From: a virus
DNA length: 21,538 bases
Direction: 5' to 3' (one strand)
IMG/VR virus record: IMGVR_UViG_3300035698_017755
Coordinates: 1 to 21,538 of that record
The position numbers and the translations under genes were made by a program. Positions 8,386-14,646 of this stretch are shown in pieces (the first letter of the stretch is position 1; every line of letters begins with the position of its first letter). The notes under the pieces are model-generated. The model made no database searches, was not told where the DNA came from, and worked only from the letters and a program-made list of their open reading frames with translations.

Positions 8386-9045
8386 CTAACTGAAATGATT
8401 GTTACGAATTTCAATGGCTTTTGTTGCTCGCTCCTTATCCCATCCTTTGGTGTTCATTATTTCCTGAACTTCTTTGCTTGCGCTGGATAAAGAACTACCT
8501 CTTGAGCTTCCACCCCCTAATTTTTGGATAAATTTTTCTTTTTCGTGGTCAACCTCATCTGAATCTCTGCGTACATGTGAGTACAATAGACTCATAGCAA
8601 CATTAACATCCTTAATTAATCCAACTTTGACTAGGGCTTTAGCCGATTTTTCGATATATTCTCCTCCTATTTTATCCCAGCCGTCTTCTCCGATACTTCT
8701 TTCTTTTTTGAAATTATCTATGGTGTTTTTAAAAGATAATTCTTTCTGGTTTTTGTGATAAATTCTTTCGTTGTATTTTTCAAGATCTTTTTTAGTTATT
8801 GGTGTATTATCATCAATTGCGTCAATTTCTTTATTAGCTAATTGTTGTTTTAAATCTTCTACTTCAATAGTTCTGTCTTTAAGTTTTCCGACAAGATCTT
8901 GAAATCTTTTTTCCCCTTTTTCTTCATTTTCTGGTGGCGAACCTTCAGGAGGAGTCTCAGGTGGTTTGGTTTCTTCAGGAGGCGAACCTTCAGGAGGAGT
9001 ACCTTCAGGAGGAGTACCTTCCTCTTGGATAATATTTTCAGCCAT
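8386..9045 (-). CDS. Probable capsid scaffolding protein
   Basis: The 219-residue protein begins with an acidic proline-rich region of repeated TPPEG / SPPEE units (about residues 8-38). A charged coiled-coil follows (FQDLVGKLKDRTIEVEDLKQQLANKE), then helical sequence and a short C-terminal basic helix (GWDKERATKAIEIRNNHF). A disordered acidic start, coiled-coil middle and basic end, together with a place two genes before the major capsid protein, are the usual traits of phage scaffolding proteins. Their basic C-terminal helix touches the capsid protein. It is the first gene after the terminator at 9123-9145, so it needs its own promoter or read-through. Confidence 0.65.
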   Translation of the reverse strand: MAENIIQEEGTPPEGTPPEGSPPEETKPPETPPEGSPPENEEKGEKRFQDLVGKLKDRTIEVEDLKQQLANKEIDAIDDNTPITKKDLEKYNERIYHKNQKELSFKNTIDNFKKERSIGEDGWDKIGGEYIEKSAKALVKVGLIKDVNVAMSLLYSHVRRDSDEVDHEKEKFIQKLGGGSSRGSSLSSASKEVQEIMNTKGWDKERATKAIEIRNNHFS

Positions 9046-9074
9046 AGTTTTTTAAAGTTATGAATAGATCACTA

Positions 9075-9102
9075 ATTTTATTGGCAATTAGGAAGCCTAC
9101 AA
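9075..9102 (-). promoter_or_regulatory. Weak candidate promoter before the scaffold gene
   Basis: On the minus strand TTGTAG (9102-9097) and TAAAAT (9080-9075) are separated by 16 bp. It lies just after the intrinsic terminator and before the scaffold ATG at 9045, where a new promoter would be useful. The -35 box matches only three of six consensus bases, and such boxes arise easily by chance in AT-rich DNA. Confidence 0.25.
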
Positions 9103-9122
9103 TCTTTTTTACTAAAAAGACG

Positions 9123-9145
9123 AAAAAACCTCTGTAATACAGAGG
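9123..9145 (-). terminator. Intrinsic terminator after the small anti-defence-like gene cluster
   Basis: On the minus strand CCTCTG, loop TATTA and CAGAGG are followed directly by TTTTTT. This is a standard rho-independent terminator shape. It separates the portal-to-9256 transcript from the scaffold-capsid genes. The stem is only 6 bp, so partial read-through into the capsid genes is likely. Confidence 0.75.
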
Positions 9146-9242
9146 CTTTTAAAGGCTTTCATTTATTTGAAGTCCCAAGAATAGGCAAGAAAAAACAAAC
9201 AGTGAAAGCCATTAGAAGCTTCTGTTTTTTCCTATTCTTGGG
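9123..9242 (-). ncRNA. Structured non-coding RNA candidate: long hairpin with loop-tail pseudoknot plus terminator
   Basis: This is the only gene-free stretch of about 200 bases in the structural region (9046-9255). Read on the minus strand, CCCAAGAATAGG (9242-9231) pairs perfectly with CCTATTCTTGGG (9185-9174). Inside it, an A6-CAG run can pair with CTG and a T6 run, giving an irregular extended stem. The loop holds GGCTTTCA (9210-9203), which is the exact complement of TGAAAGCC (9161-9154) just past the hairpin, so an H-type pseudoknot is possible. The stretch ends with an intrinsic terminator. No good promoter lies upstream, so it may be the processed 3' end of the preceding operon. A small element with 12-bp inverted ends is an alternative; no target duplication is visible. 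Confidence 0.45.
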
Positions 9243-9255
9243 GTGGTTTAAAAGA

Positions 9256-9645
9256 TCAATTACAGTCTAATCTTTGTGCTTTGCATAATTCAGTATAAAT
9301 TTCTCTATAAGCCTTATTTTTTTGATTTATTTTTTCATCACTTGTTTTTACAAATTGTTCTGTAAGGAGATTAATATTGTATAAAATAAACTTTTCTATA
9401 ATGATTATTCCTGAATTATTTCTGGCGTATAATTCTGTGACTGCCGTTAGTTCTTCATCAGTTACTTTGAGCGTTGATCGCTCTAACGCTGTCAATAACA
9501 GATGGGGTAAAGGCTGGTCATTAAAATATTTTAGTGCTCTTATTTCGGCATTTAATCGCTTAATTTCTTGATCTTTATTCCTTATAAGTTTGACATACTT
9601 ACTTGACTTAAACAATAAATTAAATATGGTTTCAATAAACTTCAT
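9256..9645 (-). CDS. Unknown 129-residue protein beside two anti-defence-like genes
   Basis: I recognise no family. Residues 1-15 are a hydrophobic and basic helix (MKFIETIFNLLFKSS), perhaps membrane-associating. Residues 18-42 form a charged helix (RNKDQEIKRLNAEIRALKYF). The rest looks helical, with ALERSTLKVTDEELTAVTELYARN in the middle and a KINQKNKAYREIYTELCKAQR end. It is the last gene before the structured RNA and terminator, 12 bases after the stop of the Acb2/Tad1-like gene and in one run with it and the Tad2-like gene. The neighbours suggest an accessory role against host immunity, but nothing in the protein itself shows this. TTAAC lies 11 nt before the ATG. Confidence 0.55.
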   Translation of the reverse strand: MKFIETIFNLLFKSSKYVKLIRNKDQEIKRLNAEIRALKYFNDQPLPHLLLTALERSTLKVTDEELTAVTELYARNNSGIIIIEKFILYNINLLTEQFVKTSDEKINQKNKAYREIYTELCKAQRLDCN

Positions 9646-9657
9646 AAAAAGTTTTGG

Positions 9658-9900
9658 TTAATTTTTATTCATAATTTCTTCGTCTCTCTTTTTATTTAAA
9701 TCTTCACCTCCTAAATTACCCATTTCTTTGCCTAGCCACATTTTGGCTTCTTGTAGCTTAGTAATAACTAAACTTCTCTCTCTTGATCCACCTTCAAATA
9801 ACTTAAGTGATTCAGTAGTTTCTTGAATGTTCTCTCTTAATATTCGGCAACCATCTAATGTTAAAACATTCTTAGTGTTAATTTGGTTTTCACTTGTCAT
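9658..9900 (-). CDS. Acb2/Tad1 hairpin-family-like small protein (cyclic nucleotide sponge candidate)
   Basis: The 80-residue protein has a central SRERSLVITKLQEAKMW motif (residues 39-55) after a predicted helix (GCRILRENIQETTESLK). From memory, this SRE-x-SL-x-x-T-x-L-x-EA-x-x-W signature is the hallmark of the small phage proteins grouped as the Acb2/Tad1 hairpin domain (formerly DUF7681). Proteins of that group bind immune signal nucleotides: Acb2 takes up cyclic oligonucleotides of CBASS, and Tad1 takes up glycocyclic ADP-ribose of Thoeris. The family usually ends in ANAGIARN or similar; here the end is WLGKEMGNLGG plus a charged tail. It lies 39 bases after the Tad2-like gene. The ligand cannot be predicted, and many family members are untested. 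Confidence 0.6.
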   Translation of the reverse strand: MTSENQINTKNVLTLDGCRILRENIQETTESLKLFEGGSRERSLVITKLQEAKMWLGKEMGNLGGEDLNKKRDEEIMNKN

Positions 9901-9921
9901 GGGTTGGTGATTATTAAATAA

Positions 9922-9947
9922 ATGGGTAAAAAAATAAAATTAAACTT
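9922..9947. repeat. 26-bp direct repeat, copy at the 3' end of the Tad2-like gene
   Basis: It matches 10201-10226 in 25 of 26 positions, including 21 identical bases in a row. It contains the last codon and stop of the Tad2-like gene (minus strand GTT TAA) and the A/T-rich spacer that follows. The two copies lie 279 bp apart and bracket the gene. Confidence 0.85.
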
Positions 9948-10194
9948 CCATTACAATCCATTCTTCAGAAAATAAGTCATGATTAGATGGCCAATAAGGC
10001 ATTCTTTTATATCCATCTTTTTCGTCTTTACAAGGGATATTAAAATAAATATAAGAGACGTTCATTTTACTATGTTCGTCTGGGGTTTGCATCTCTAGAT
10101 ACATTCCTGACTGATTGTTCCAACTGGCATTTGAGACTTTTTCACCATTCTTAAGCTTGTTTAAAGCTGTTGAAAAATCAAAGGTAACTGGCAT
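9940..10194 (-). CDS. Tad2-like DUF2829 protein (anti-Thoeris sponge candidate)
   Basis: The protein has 84 residues, the usual size for DUF2829. It begins FDFSTALNKLKNGEKVSNASWN (residues 5-26), the typical F-x-x-AL-x-x-LK-x-G-x-x-V-x-x-x-x-W start. It then has GMYLEMQTPDE (30-40), a YIYFN strand (48-52), and ends with PYWPSNHDLFSEEWIVMEV. The last part is the W-x-PS-x-x-DL-x-x-x-x-W signature (W68, D73, W79). Tad2 proteins are DUF2829 tetramers that bind glycocyclic ADP-ribose and so block Thoeris; some homologues also bind cyclic dinucleotides. It follows the portal gene and is bracketed by 26-bp direct repeats, which suggests it was gained as a unit. The DUF2829 call is firm; the ligand is inferred. 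Confidence 0.75.
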   Translation of the reverse strand: MPVTFDFSTALNKLKNGEKVSNASWNNQSGMYLEMQTPDEHSKMNVSYIYFNIPCKDEKDGYKRMPYWPSNHDLFSEEWIVMEV

Positions 10195-10200
10195 AAATAT

Positions 10201-10226
10201 ATGGTTAAAAAAATAAAATTAAACTT
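10201..10226. repeat. 26-bp direct repeat, copy between portal and the Tad2-like gene
   Basis: This is the partner of 9922-9947, with one mismatch. It holds the portal stop codon (GTT TAA) and the spacer with the TTAACC start motif of the Tad2-like gene. In the other copy the motif reads TTTACCC, so the single difference falls within the start motif. Confidence 0.85.
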
Positions 10227-12396
10227 GAGCCTGTCCTCCTCCTGATGCGTTATTAGCTCCCGGCAGACTTCCTGCTGCTACAGGCGGTTTGGTAGGTTGA
10301 GCTTGTGGCTGTGGCGCTGGTGCATCTTTTTCTGGTTCAAATTGGCTTTGGCCTACCAATGAAGCGTGAAGCTCAAATTGTTTCTCAAAAAGATCTTTAA
10401 TTTTCCTTTGTAGTTTTTTATATTCCTTAGTTTGTTTGTAGGCGAGTATATACTCAAAATGCTTTAAATGATTAACATTTTTAGGTAAGACTGGCGTTTT
10501 TCCTGAAAGTAAAGTTAATCTCTCATATTCAATATTACTTACATATTTAGATTGCTCATCTTTTAATTCTTTTTTGAAAAAATCTTCCGGGTTTTTTCCG
10601 TATGCTTTTATAAGATTTTCATATAATTTATCTAAATCTGTTCTTTCTGTAAATAAGGGTATAGCAACTAATTGTGCTAAAAGGCTTAGATACTCTTCTC
10701 GGTCAAGTGCCTCTAGTTCTCTGGTCATACTTCCAGCAAATACTTGAACCTCTAATTGTGTTCTTATTATTTCAGGTCTTATTTCTAATAAAGAAAATAC
10801 GCCTTGTTTTTCTTGGAGTTCTACAAAATTTATTTCTTTTCCATTCTCTGTTTTTGTCGTAGTGTTGATTTTTAAATTATCTAAGGGGATCTTTGGATAA
10901 CTTATATTTTCTTCAATTGTTCCATCTGGAAGAATTATGTTTCTTGCAATTCTACGTGGAAAAAATTCCATTAAATTACTTGTCACTTGTTGATACATCA
11001 CCCTTAATCCGGTTGATTCGTTAAATTGTCGAGTAAAAGATAACAGTTTATTCGAAATTTCTCTCTTTAGTTTAGTCTGGTAAACCCTCTCGTTTGGGTT
11101 AACCTCTTGAATATTTATATCTATTCCTGCATATCTGGTAATCTCTGTATCAAATTTATTGTCCATTCGTTCAAAATCTTGGCCTAAAGTAGGCGTAGGT
11201 GCAAACATTACATTCTGTCTGATATCTATTCCTGCGTCTATCTCATTTTCCGCACCCCACTTAATCTTTTTCATATCAATTCCTTGATAGAAAGTTGTAG
11301 GGGTAAGACTTCTTTTTGTTACGTCAAACGCTAATCCTGCAAGAGTATCTTTTAGATCTAAGACTCCACGTAGTAATGTTGTATCGCTTACTGATCTTCC
11401 AGTATGTGGAATCGGAAACGCTTTTAATTCTATTAATGGAAGCATTTTATGGGAGAATGGTATTCCGCCATCTTTTCTTATTAAAACACCATTAGACACA
11501 ATCCAATGCTCATCATCTACCCAGTTGTAATATCTCTTAATGTAGACATTATCGTTTTTTGTTCCAATGTACGTATTTTTATTTGTGTCTTCATGATAAA
11601 CGTTGTAATCCCAAGTATCCCTTCCTCCTGGCACAACACTTTCCATATTCTTGTACCCTTTAAACCTTTCTCTGAAAGTTTCTAAAGATAGAACTTCATT
11701 AATAATAATGTCTCTGGCTGAATCAATAGTCGATTCTGTGTGTAGATCATTAGCCATTTCGTCTACAAGTATGTTTTTTGGATGATGAGATATTAGTGTA
11801 GCACCATCTTTTTTAATTATTTCTTTTTCATCATATTCATTGTCGCCCTGTAGTTCTTCATTAACATCTCTTGCGTCCGCTGCTTCCCCTTTCCCTTCTT
11901 TGTATTTTTTAGGTACTTTAATCTTTTGTAAAACGCAACTATACGCTGTTTCTATATATCCCTTTTGCATTCCAAACATATCAATAAAGGAATACGTGAG
12001 CTGAGTTAAATGCCCCATATTCCTTTGATTATATTCGGAAACTATTTTAAAAATCTCAAGTCTTCTTTTTGATATATCTGATACTTCCCCATTATTCTCA
12101 ACCGCATTTTTGAAAACTAAATCAGGTAATTTTTGCAAAGTTTCGGACAATTTTTGTCTTAATATTACAAAAGCTAAGGGACTCCTTATATGGGTTTTCC
12201 AGTTTTTGGCTGGTCTGTCTTCGGGGGAAACCATCATGTTCCGCCAAAGATCATTTTCGTCTGCCTCCATACTCCTTATTTCTTCTTCTCTAGCTGCTGA
12301 CATTAATTCAGAGCGTCTTTTTACGTAAGAAATACGGTCGGTTTCTTCTTTTGTTGGTTTATACGCTTCAAATTTTGGACTTTCGTATAAAATCAT
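10219..12396 (-). CDS. Portal protein
   Basis: This 725-residue protein lies after the large terminase and before the scaffold and capsid genes. It has the portal layout: an N-terminal helical clip/wing region with RNMMVSPEDRPAKNWKTHIRSPLA (about 51-74), mixed alpha-beta wing domains, and a stem region (LPLIELKAFPIPHTGRSVSDTTLLRGVLDLKDTLAG). It ends in a long helical C terminus with coiled-coil (YKKLQRKIKDLFEKQF) and a disordered Pro/Gln/Ala-rich tail. Large portals of about 700 residues are typical of P22-like podoviruses, and the order portal, scaffold, coat agrees, but sequence likeness to P22 is not evident. A 12-subunit ring at the DNA entry vertex is expected. No TTAAC motif precedes the ATG. 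Confidence 0.7.
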   Translation of the reverse strand: MILYESPKFEAYKPTKEETDRISYVKRRSELMSAAREEEIRSMEADENDLWRNMMVSPEDRPAKNWKTHIRSPLAFVILRQKLSETLQKLPDLVFKNAVENNGEVSDISKRRLEIFKIVSEYNQRNMGHLTQLTYSFIDMFGMQKGYIETAYSCVLQKIKVPKKYKEGKGEAADARDVNEELQGDNEYDEKEIIKKDGATLISHHPKNILVDEMANDLHTESTIDSARDIIINEVLSLETFRERFKGYKNMESVVPGGRDTWDYNVYHEDTNKNTYIGTKNDNVYIKRYYNWVDDEHWIVSNGVLIRKDGGIPFSHKMLPLIELKAFPIPHTGRSVSDTTLLRGVLDLKDTLAGLAFDVTKRSLTPTTFYQGIDMKKIKWGAENEIDAGIDIRQNVMFAPTPTLGQDFERMDNKFDTEITRYAGIDINIQEVNPNERVYQTKLKREISNKLLSFTRQFNESTGLRVMYQQVTSNLMEFFPRRIARNIILPDGTIEENISYPKIPLDNLKINTTTKTENGKEINFVELQEKQGVFSLLEIRPEIIRTQLEVQVFAGSMTRELEALDREEYLSLLAQLVAIPLFTERTDLDKLYENLIKAYGKNPEDFFKKELKDEQSKYVSNIEYERLTLLSGKTPVLPKNVNHLKHFEYILAYKQTKEYKKLQRKIKDLFEKQFELHASLVGQSQFEPEKDAPAPQPQAQPTKPPVAAGSLPGANNASGGGQAQV

Positions 12397-12422
12397 TTTC
12401 TATTTTTATATATTGAAATTTT

Positions 12423-13016
12423 TTATTCATTTTTATCTTCCTGCTTTTCTTCGTTTTCTTTCAATTTTGTTTTGCTTGGTTCGGGTAATTTTTTTTTTGC
12501 GTCTTCTTCTACATCTTTAGCTTCTTTTATCGCTAAATCAATTTCTTCAATTTCTTCTTTAACGTCTCTGGTAAGAATAAGAATAGTCTCTCCTCTTGCG
12601 TTTTTTTCTTCTTTTTTATCTTTTTCAATGGCTTTTTCAATCCCTTTTTCAAAAGAAGTAGAAAGATAGCTCAAAGCTTCTCGTTTAAAAATTAAGGTTA
12701 CTTTAACATCATAGACCTTTTTAATTTCTGCATTAGCAGAATCTTGAATAATTTTTCTTTTACCTTCTAATTCGTTTCTTTGGACAGAAGTAATTTCTTT
12801 AAAATTTAGATTCTTAGTTAGCTCAAGATCTTGATTTTTGACTTTTTTAGTTATAGCTTCTTCCTCTTTTTTTACCTCATCCAACGTAGAATTAAGAACT
12901 CTATATAAGTCATTATCTTTTGTGATCTCTGACTTATTGGCTGGTTTGTAGTATGGTAAAAAGATATTACCTAAAATAGACGTTTGTTTTTTTGTTAAAA
13001 CAATTGATTTTTGCAT
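12423..13016 (-). CDS. Coiled-coil protein between terminase and portal, unknown function
   Basis: The protein is 197 residues, very rich in Lys and Glu, and predicted mostly helical. It has an N-terminal part with some aromatic residues (ILGNIFLPYYKPANKSE) and a long charged C-terminal tail from about residue 150 (IEEIDLAIKEAKDVEEDAKKKLPEPSKTK). Nothing points to an enzyme. The place between the large terminase and portal genes is often held by small accessory packaging or head proteins. It has its own strong-looking promoter (TTGACA, 17 bp, TATTTT) just upstream. The ATG at 13016 has no TTAAC motif. Confidence 0.55.
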   Translation of the reverse strand: MQKSIVLTKKQTSILGNIFLPYYKPANKSEITKDNDLYRVLNSTLDEVKKEEEAITKKVKNQDLELTKNLNFKEITSVQRNELEGKRKIIQDSANAEIKKVYDVKVTLIFKREALSYLSTSFEKGIEKAIEKDKKEEKNARGETILILTRDVKEEIEEIDLAIKEAKDVEEDAKKKLPEPSKTKLKENEEKQEDKNE

Positions 13017-13045
13017 ATTCTTGAATTATGAAATATTGTAGTTTA

Positions 13046-13074
13046 AAAATAGGGTTTAAAACATTTTATGTCAA
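13046..13074 (-). promoter_or_regulatory. Sigma70-like promoter before the 197-residue gene and portal
   Basis: On the minus strand TTGACA (13074-13069), a perfect -35 box, is followed after exactly 17 bp by TATTTT (13051-13046). It begins 3 bases after the terminase stop codon, and transcription would start about 24 bases before the ATG at 13016. This would give portal and the anti-defence-like genes expression separate from terminase. Confidence 0.6.
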
Positions 13075-13076
13075 AT

Positions 13077-14567
13077 TTAATCTTCACGTCGCTCATTCCT
13101 TTCTTTCTTTTTAAGTTCGTGTGCTTCCCTTCTGGCTGACATTTTCTTAGGCTTAGGCTCTGTTTTAGCATGTTTTAGCATAAACAATATATACATTAAA
13201 GCATCCATTAGATGATCTTGTTTTTTGACTATATTCTCATTGTCGTCTGTATCGTCTTTTTCTTCTTTATATCTGTAATGCTCGAACTCGAAAATTGTAT
13301 TAATACAAGTCGATGCAATAAACATTTTCTTATTTTTGAGTTTTGATTTAACAATTGATCGGGCTGTTTCTTTGAATCCTTTGAGTTTTTGGACTGGTGA
13401 TAGTCTTAATTTTCTTCTATTAAATTCTAGGATAGCTTGTGTGGCTGCACTATCCATTATTCTCCGCCTGAATATTTTTTTACCCATTTTTTCTTTTATC
13501 TTCTCAGCGTGGGTATCAAAATCTTGTTCCGCTTCGTAGTATTCATCAAAAATATAAATATTCTCATCATAATCTATTCCTATATATACGACGGCTGTTT
13601 CATGTCTTGTTCCAAAATCCAATCCCATAAAGAAAGTAAAATCATTGTCAGGATCAAAGTAATCAATAACGTGCTTTTCTCGGTCGAATTCGTCAAAGAC
13701 TAGTCCACCTACCGCACAAAATTCACCTTTAACACGCATTCGGTTATCTTTCTCTGAACAGGTCCGAATAAATATATCTATTTCTTTAGGATCTAGCCAT
13801 GGATTATCGGCTATATTTGATACAATACTCCACGTTAATCCCGGAACATTATTTTTATGAATCTCTTTATAAGCCCACGTAAACCCCTTAAGTGGGGTCA
13901 TGGTTATATATAAAATACCTCCTGAATCAACAGTTCTGGCCTTACACTCATTGTATATATCTTGTGGCGGTTCTTCATCAAGCCAAATCCAGTCTTTTGA
14001 TGTTCCTTGAAATTTCCCCCTTCCTGCTTCGCAATTTTTGAACCTTATTTTTGAACCATTTTTAAGCAAAATAAGGGTTGCAAGCTTGATGCAATCCTTA
14101 AAATCTGCATAAGTTATTTTAGATTTATGGTCGCCTAAAATATATTTAATTACTGATTTAGGAAGCCAATCGACTATAGCGGGCTGTGTAATTTCTAATT
14201 GTGTATTGTTATCTAAGGATACTACTAAACCGTTCGTTTTTTTTGTGAATTTTCTACCCTCCCACCATTCGGGATATTTCAAAGTAGCATGAAAAATACT
14301 CTCGGCTGCTCCTGATACGGTCTTTCCTGTACGATTTCCTCCCAAAAATAAACGTGTTTTAGCAATTGCCTTATGAAAGGCAACTTGTTTATGATGAATT
14401 TTGCTAATATTTTCAGGATTATTATATTTCAAAATCTTCCATTCATTATCCTTGTTTTTTTTCATTAACAACATTTCTGCTATTCTTCTTTTTTCTTTAT
14501 GAGATAGCGATTTTAGCCACGATTTAAATTTTTTAGGATTTTCTTTAAAGGTTTTAAATATTTTCAT
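13077..14567 (-). CDS. terL: Terminase large subunit
   Basis: This 496-residue ATP-driven DNA-packaging motor has both domains. The ATPase has Walker A GGNRTGKT (76-83), Walker B WIWLDEE (193-199, with D197 and E198), and a coupling motif ITMTPLKG (221-228). The RNase H-like nuclease has FFMGLDFGT (acid D317), RIMDSAAT (D372) and DHLMDALMY (D451/D455), the three metal-binding positions expected. Full length and all motifs indicate an active enzyme. No small terminase was recognised, although the 69-residue coiled-coil gene at 15273 could be one. A promoter-like site with a palindrome lies directly upstream. The ATG at 14567 has no TTAAC motif, unlike most genes here. Confidence 0.92.
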   Translation of the reverse strand: MKIFKTFKENPKKFKSWLKSLSHKEKRRIAEMLLMKKNKDNEWKILKYNNPENISKIHHKQVAFHKAIAKTRLFLGGNRTGKTVSGAAESIFHATLKYPEWWEGRKFTKKTNGLVVSLDNNTQLEITQPAIVDWLPKSVIKYILGDHKSKITYADFKDCIKLATLILLKNGSKIRFKNCEAGRGKFQGTSKDWIWLDEEPPQDIYNECKARTVDSGGILYITMTPLKGFTWAYKEIHKNNVPGLTWSIVSNIADNPWLDPKEIDIFIRTCSEKDNRMRVKGEFCAVGGLVFDEFDREKHVIDYFDPDNDFTFFMGLDFGTRHETAVVYIGIDYDENIYIFDEYYEAEQDFDTHAEKIKEKMGKKIFRRRIMDSAATQAILEFNRRKLRLSPVQKLKGFKETARSIVKSKLKNKKMFIASTCINTIFEFEHYRYKEEKDDTDDNENIVKKQDHLMDALMYILFMLKHAKTEPKPKKMSARREAHELKKKERNERRED

Positions 14568-14570
14568 TAA

Positions 14571-14586
14571 AAGTATAATTATACTT
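14571..14586. promoter_or_regulatory. 16-bp perfect palindrome at the terminase start: operator candidate
   Basis: AAGTATAATTATACTT is its own reverse complement and ends 4 bases before the terminase ATG. It overlaps the expected transcription start of the promoter at 14589-14618. A dimeric repressor bound here would block that promoter. A very A/T-rich palindrome can arise by chance, but 16 perfect bases beside a promoter is notable. Confidence 0.45.
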
Positions 14587-14588
14587 AA

Positions 14589-14618
14589 ATTATACCTATT
14601 TTATACCTTTTTTGTTAA
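14589..14618 (-). promoter_or_regulatory. Sigma70-like promoter before terminase
   Basis: On the minus strand TTAACA (14618-14613) and TATAAT (14594-14589) are 18 bp apart, one mismatch from the full sigma70 consensus boxes. It lies in the longest spacer between the methyltransferase and terminase genes and would produce a leader of about 15 bases. TTAACA also resembles the translation-start motif of this genome, so the -35 box could be coincidental. The -10 box is perfect. Confidence 0.55.
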
Positions 14619-14621
14619 TTT

Positions 14622-14641
14622 ATTAATTTAAAATAAAAAGT
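14622..14641. repeat. 20-bp direct repeat on the 3' side of the methyltransferase gene
   Basis: It matches 15254-15273 in 19 of 20 positions. The copies are 632 bp apart and bracket the methyltransferase-like gene, one just after its stop and one just before its start. The sequence is nearly all A and T, so part of the likeness may reflect composition. Confidence 0.6.
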
Positions 14642-14646
14642 GGGGT

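Noticed and set aside
9154-9242. Insertion sequence or MITE with 12-bp inverted ends
   Set aside because: No target-site duplication is visible at the ends and the interleaved helices fit an RNA structure better; only kept as an alternative.
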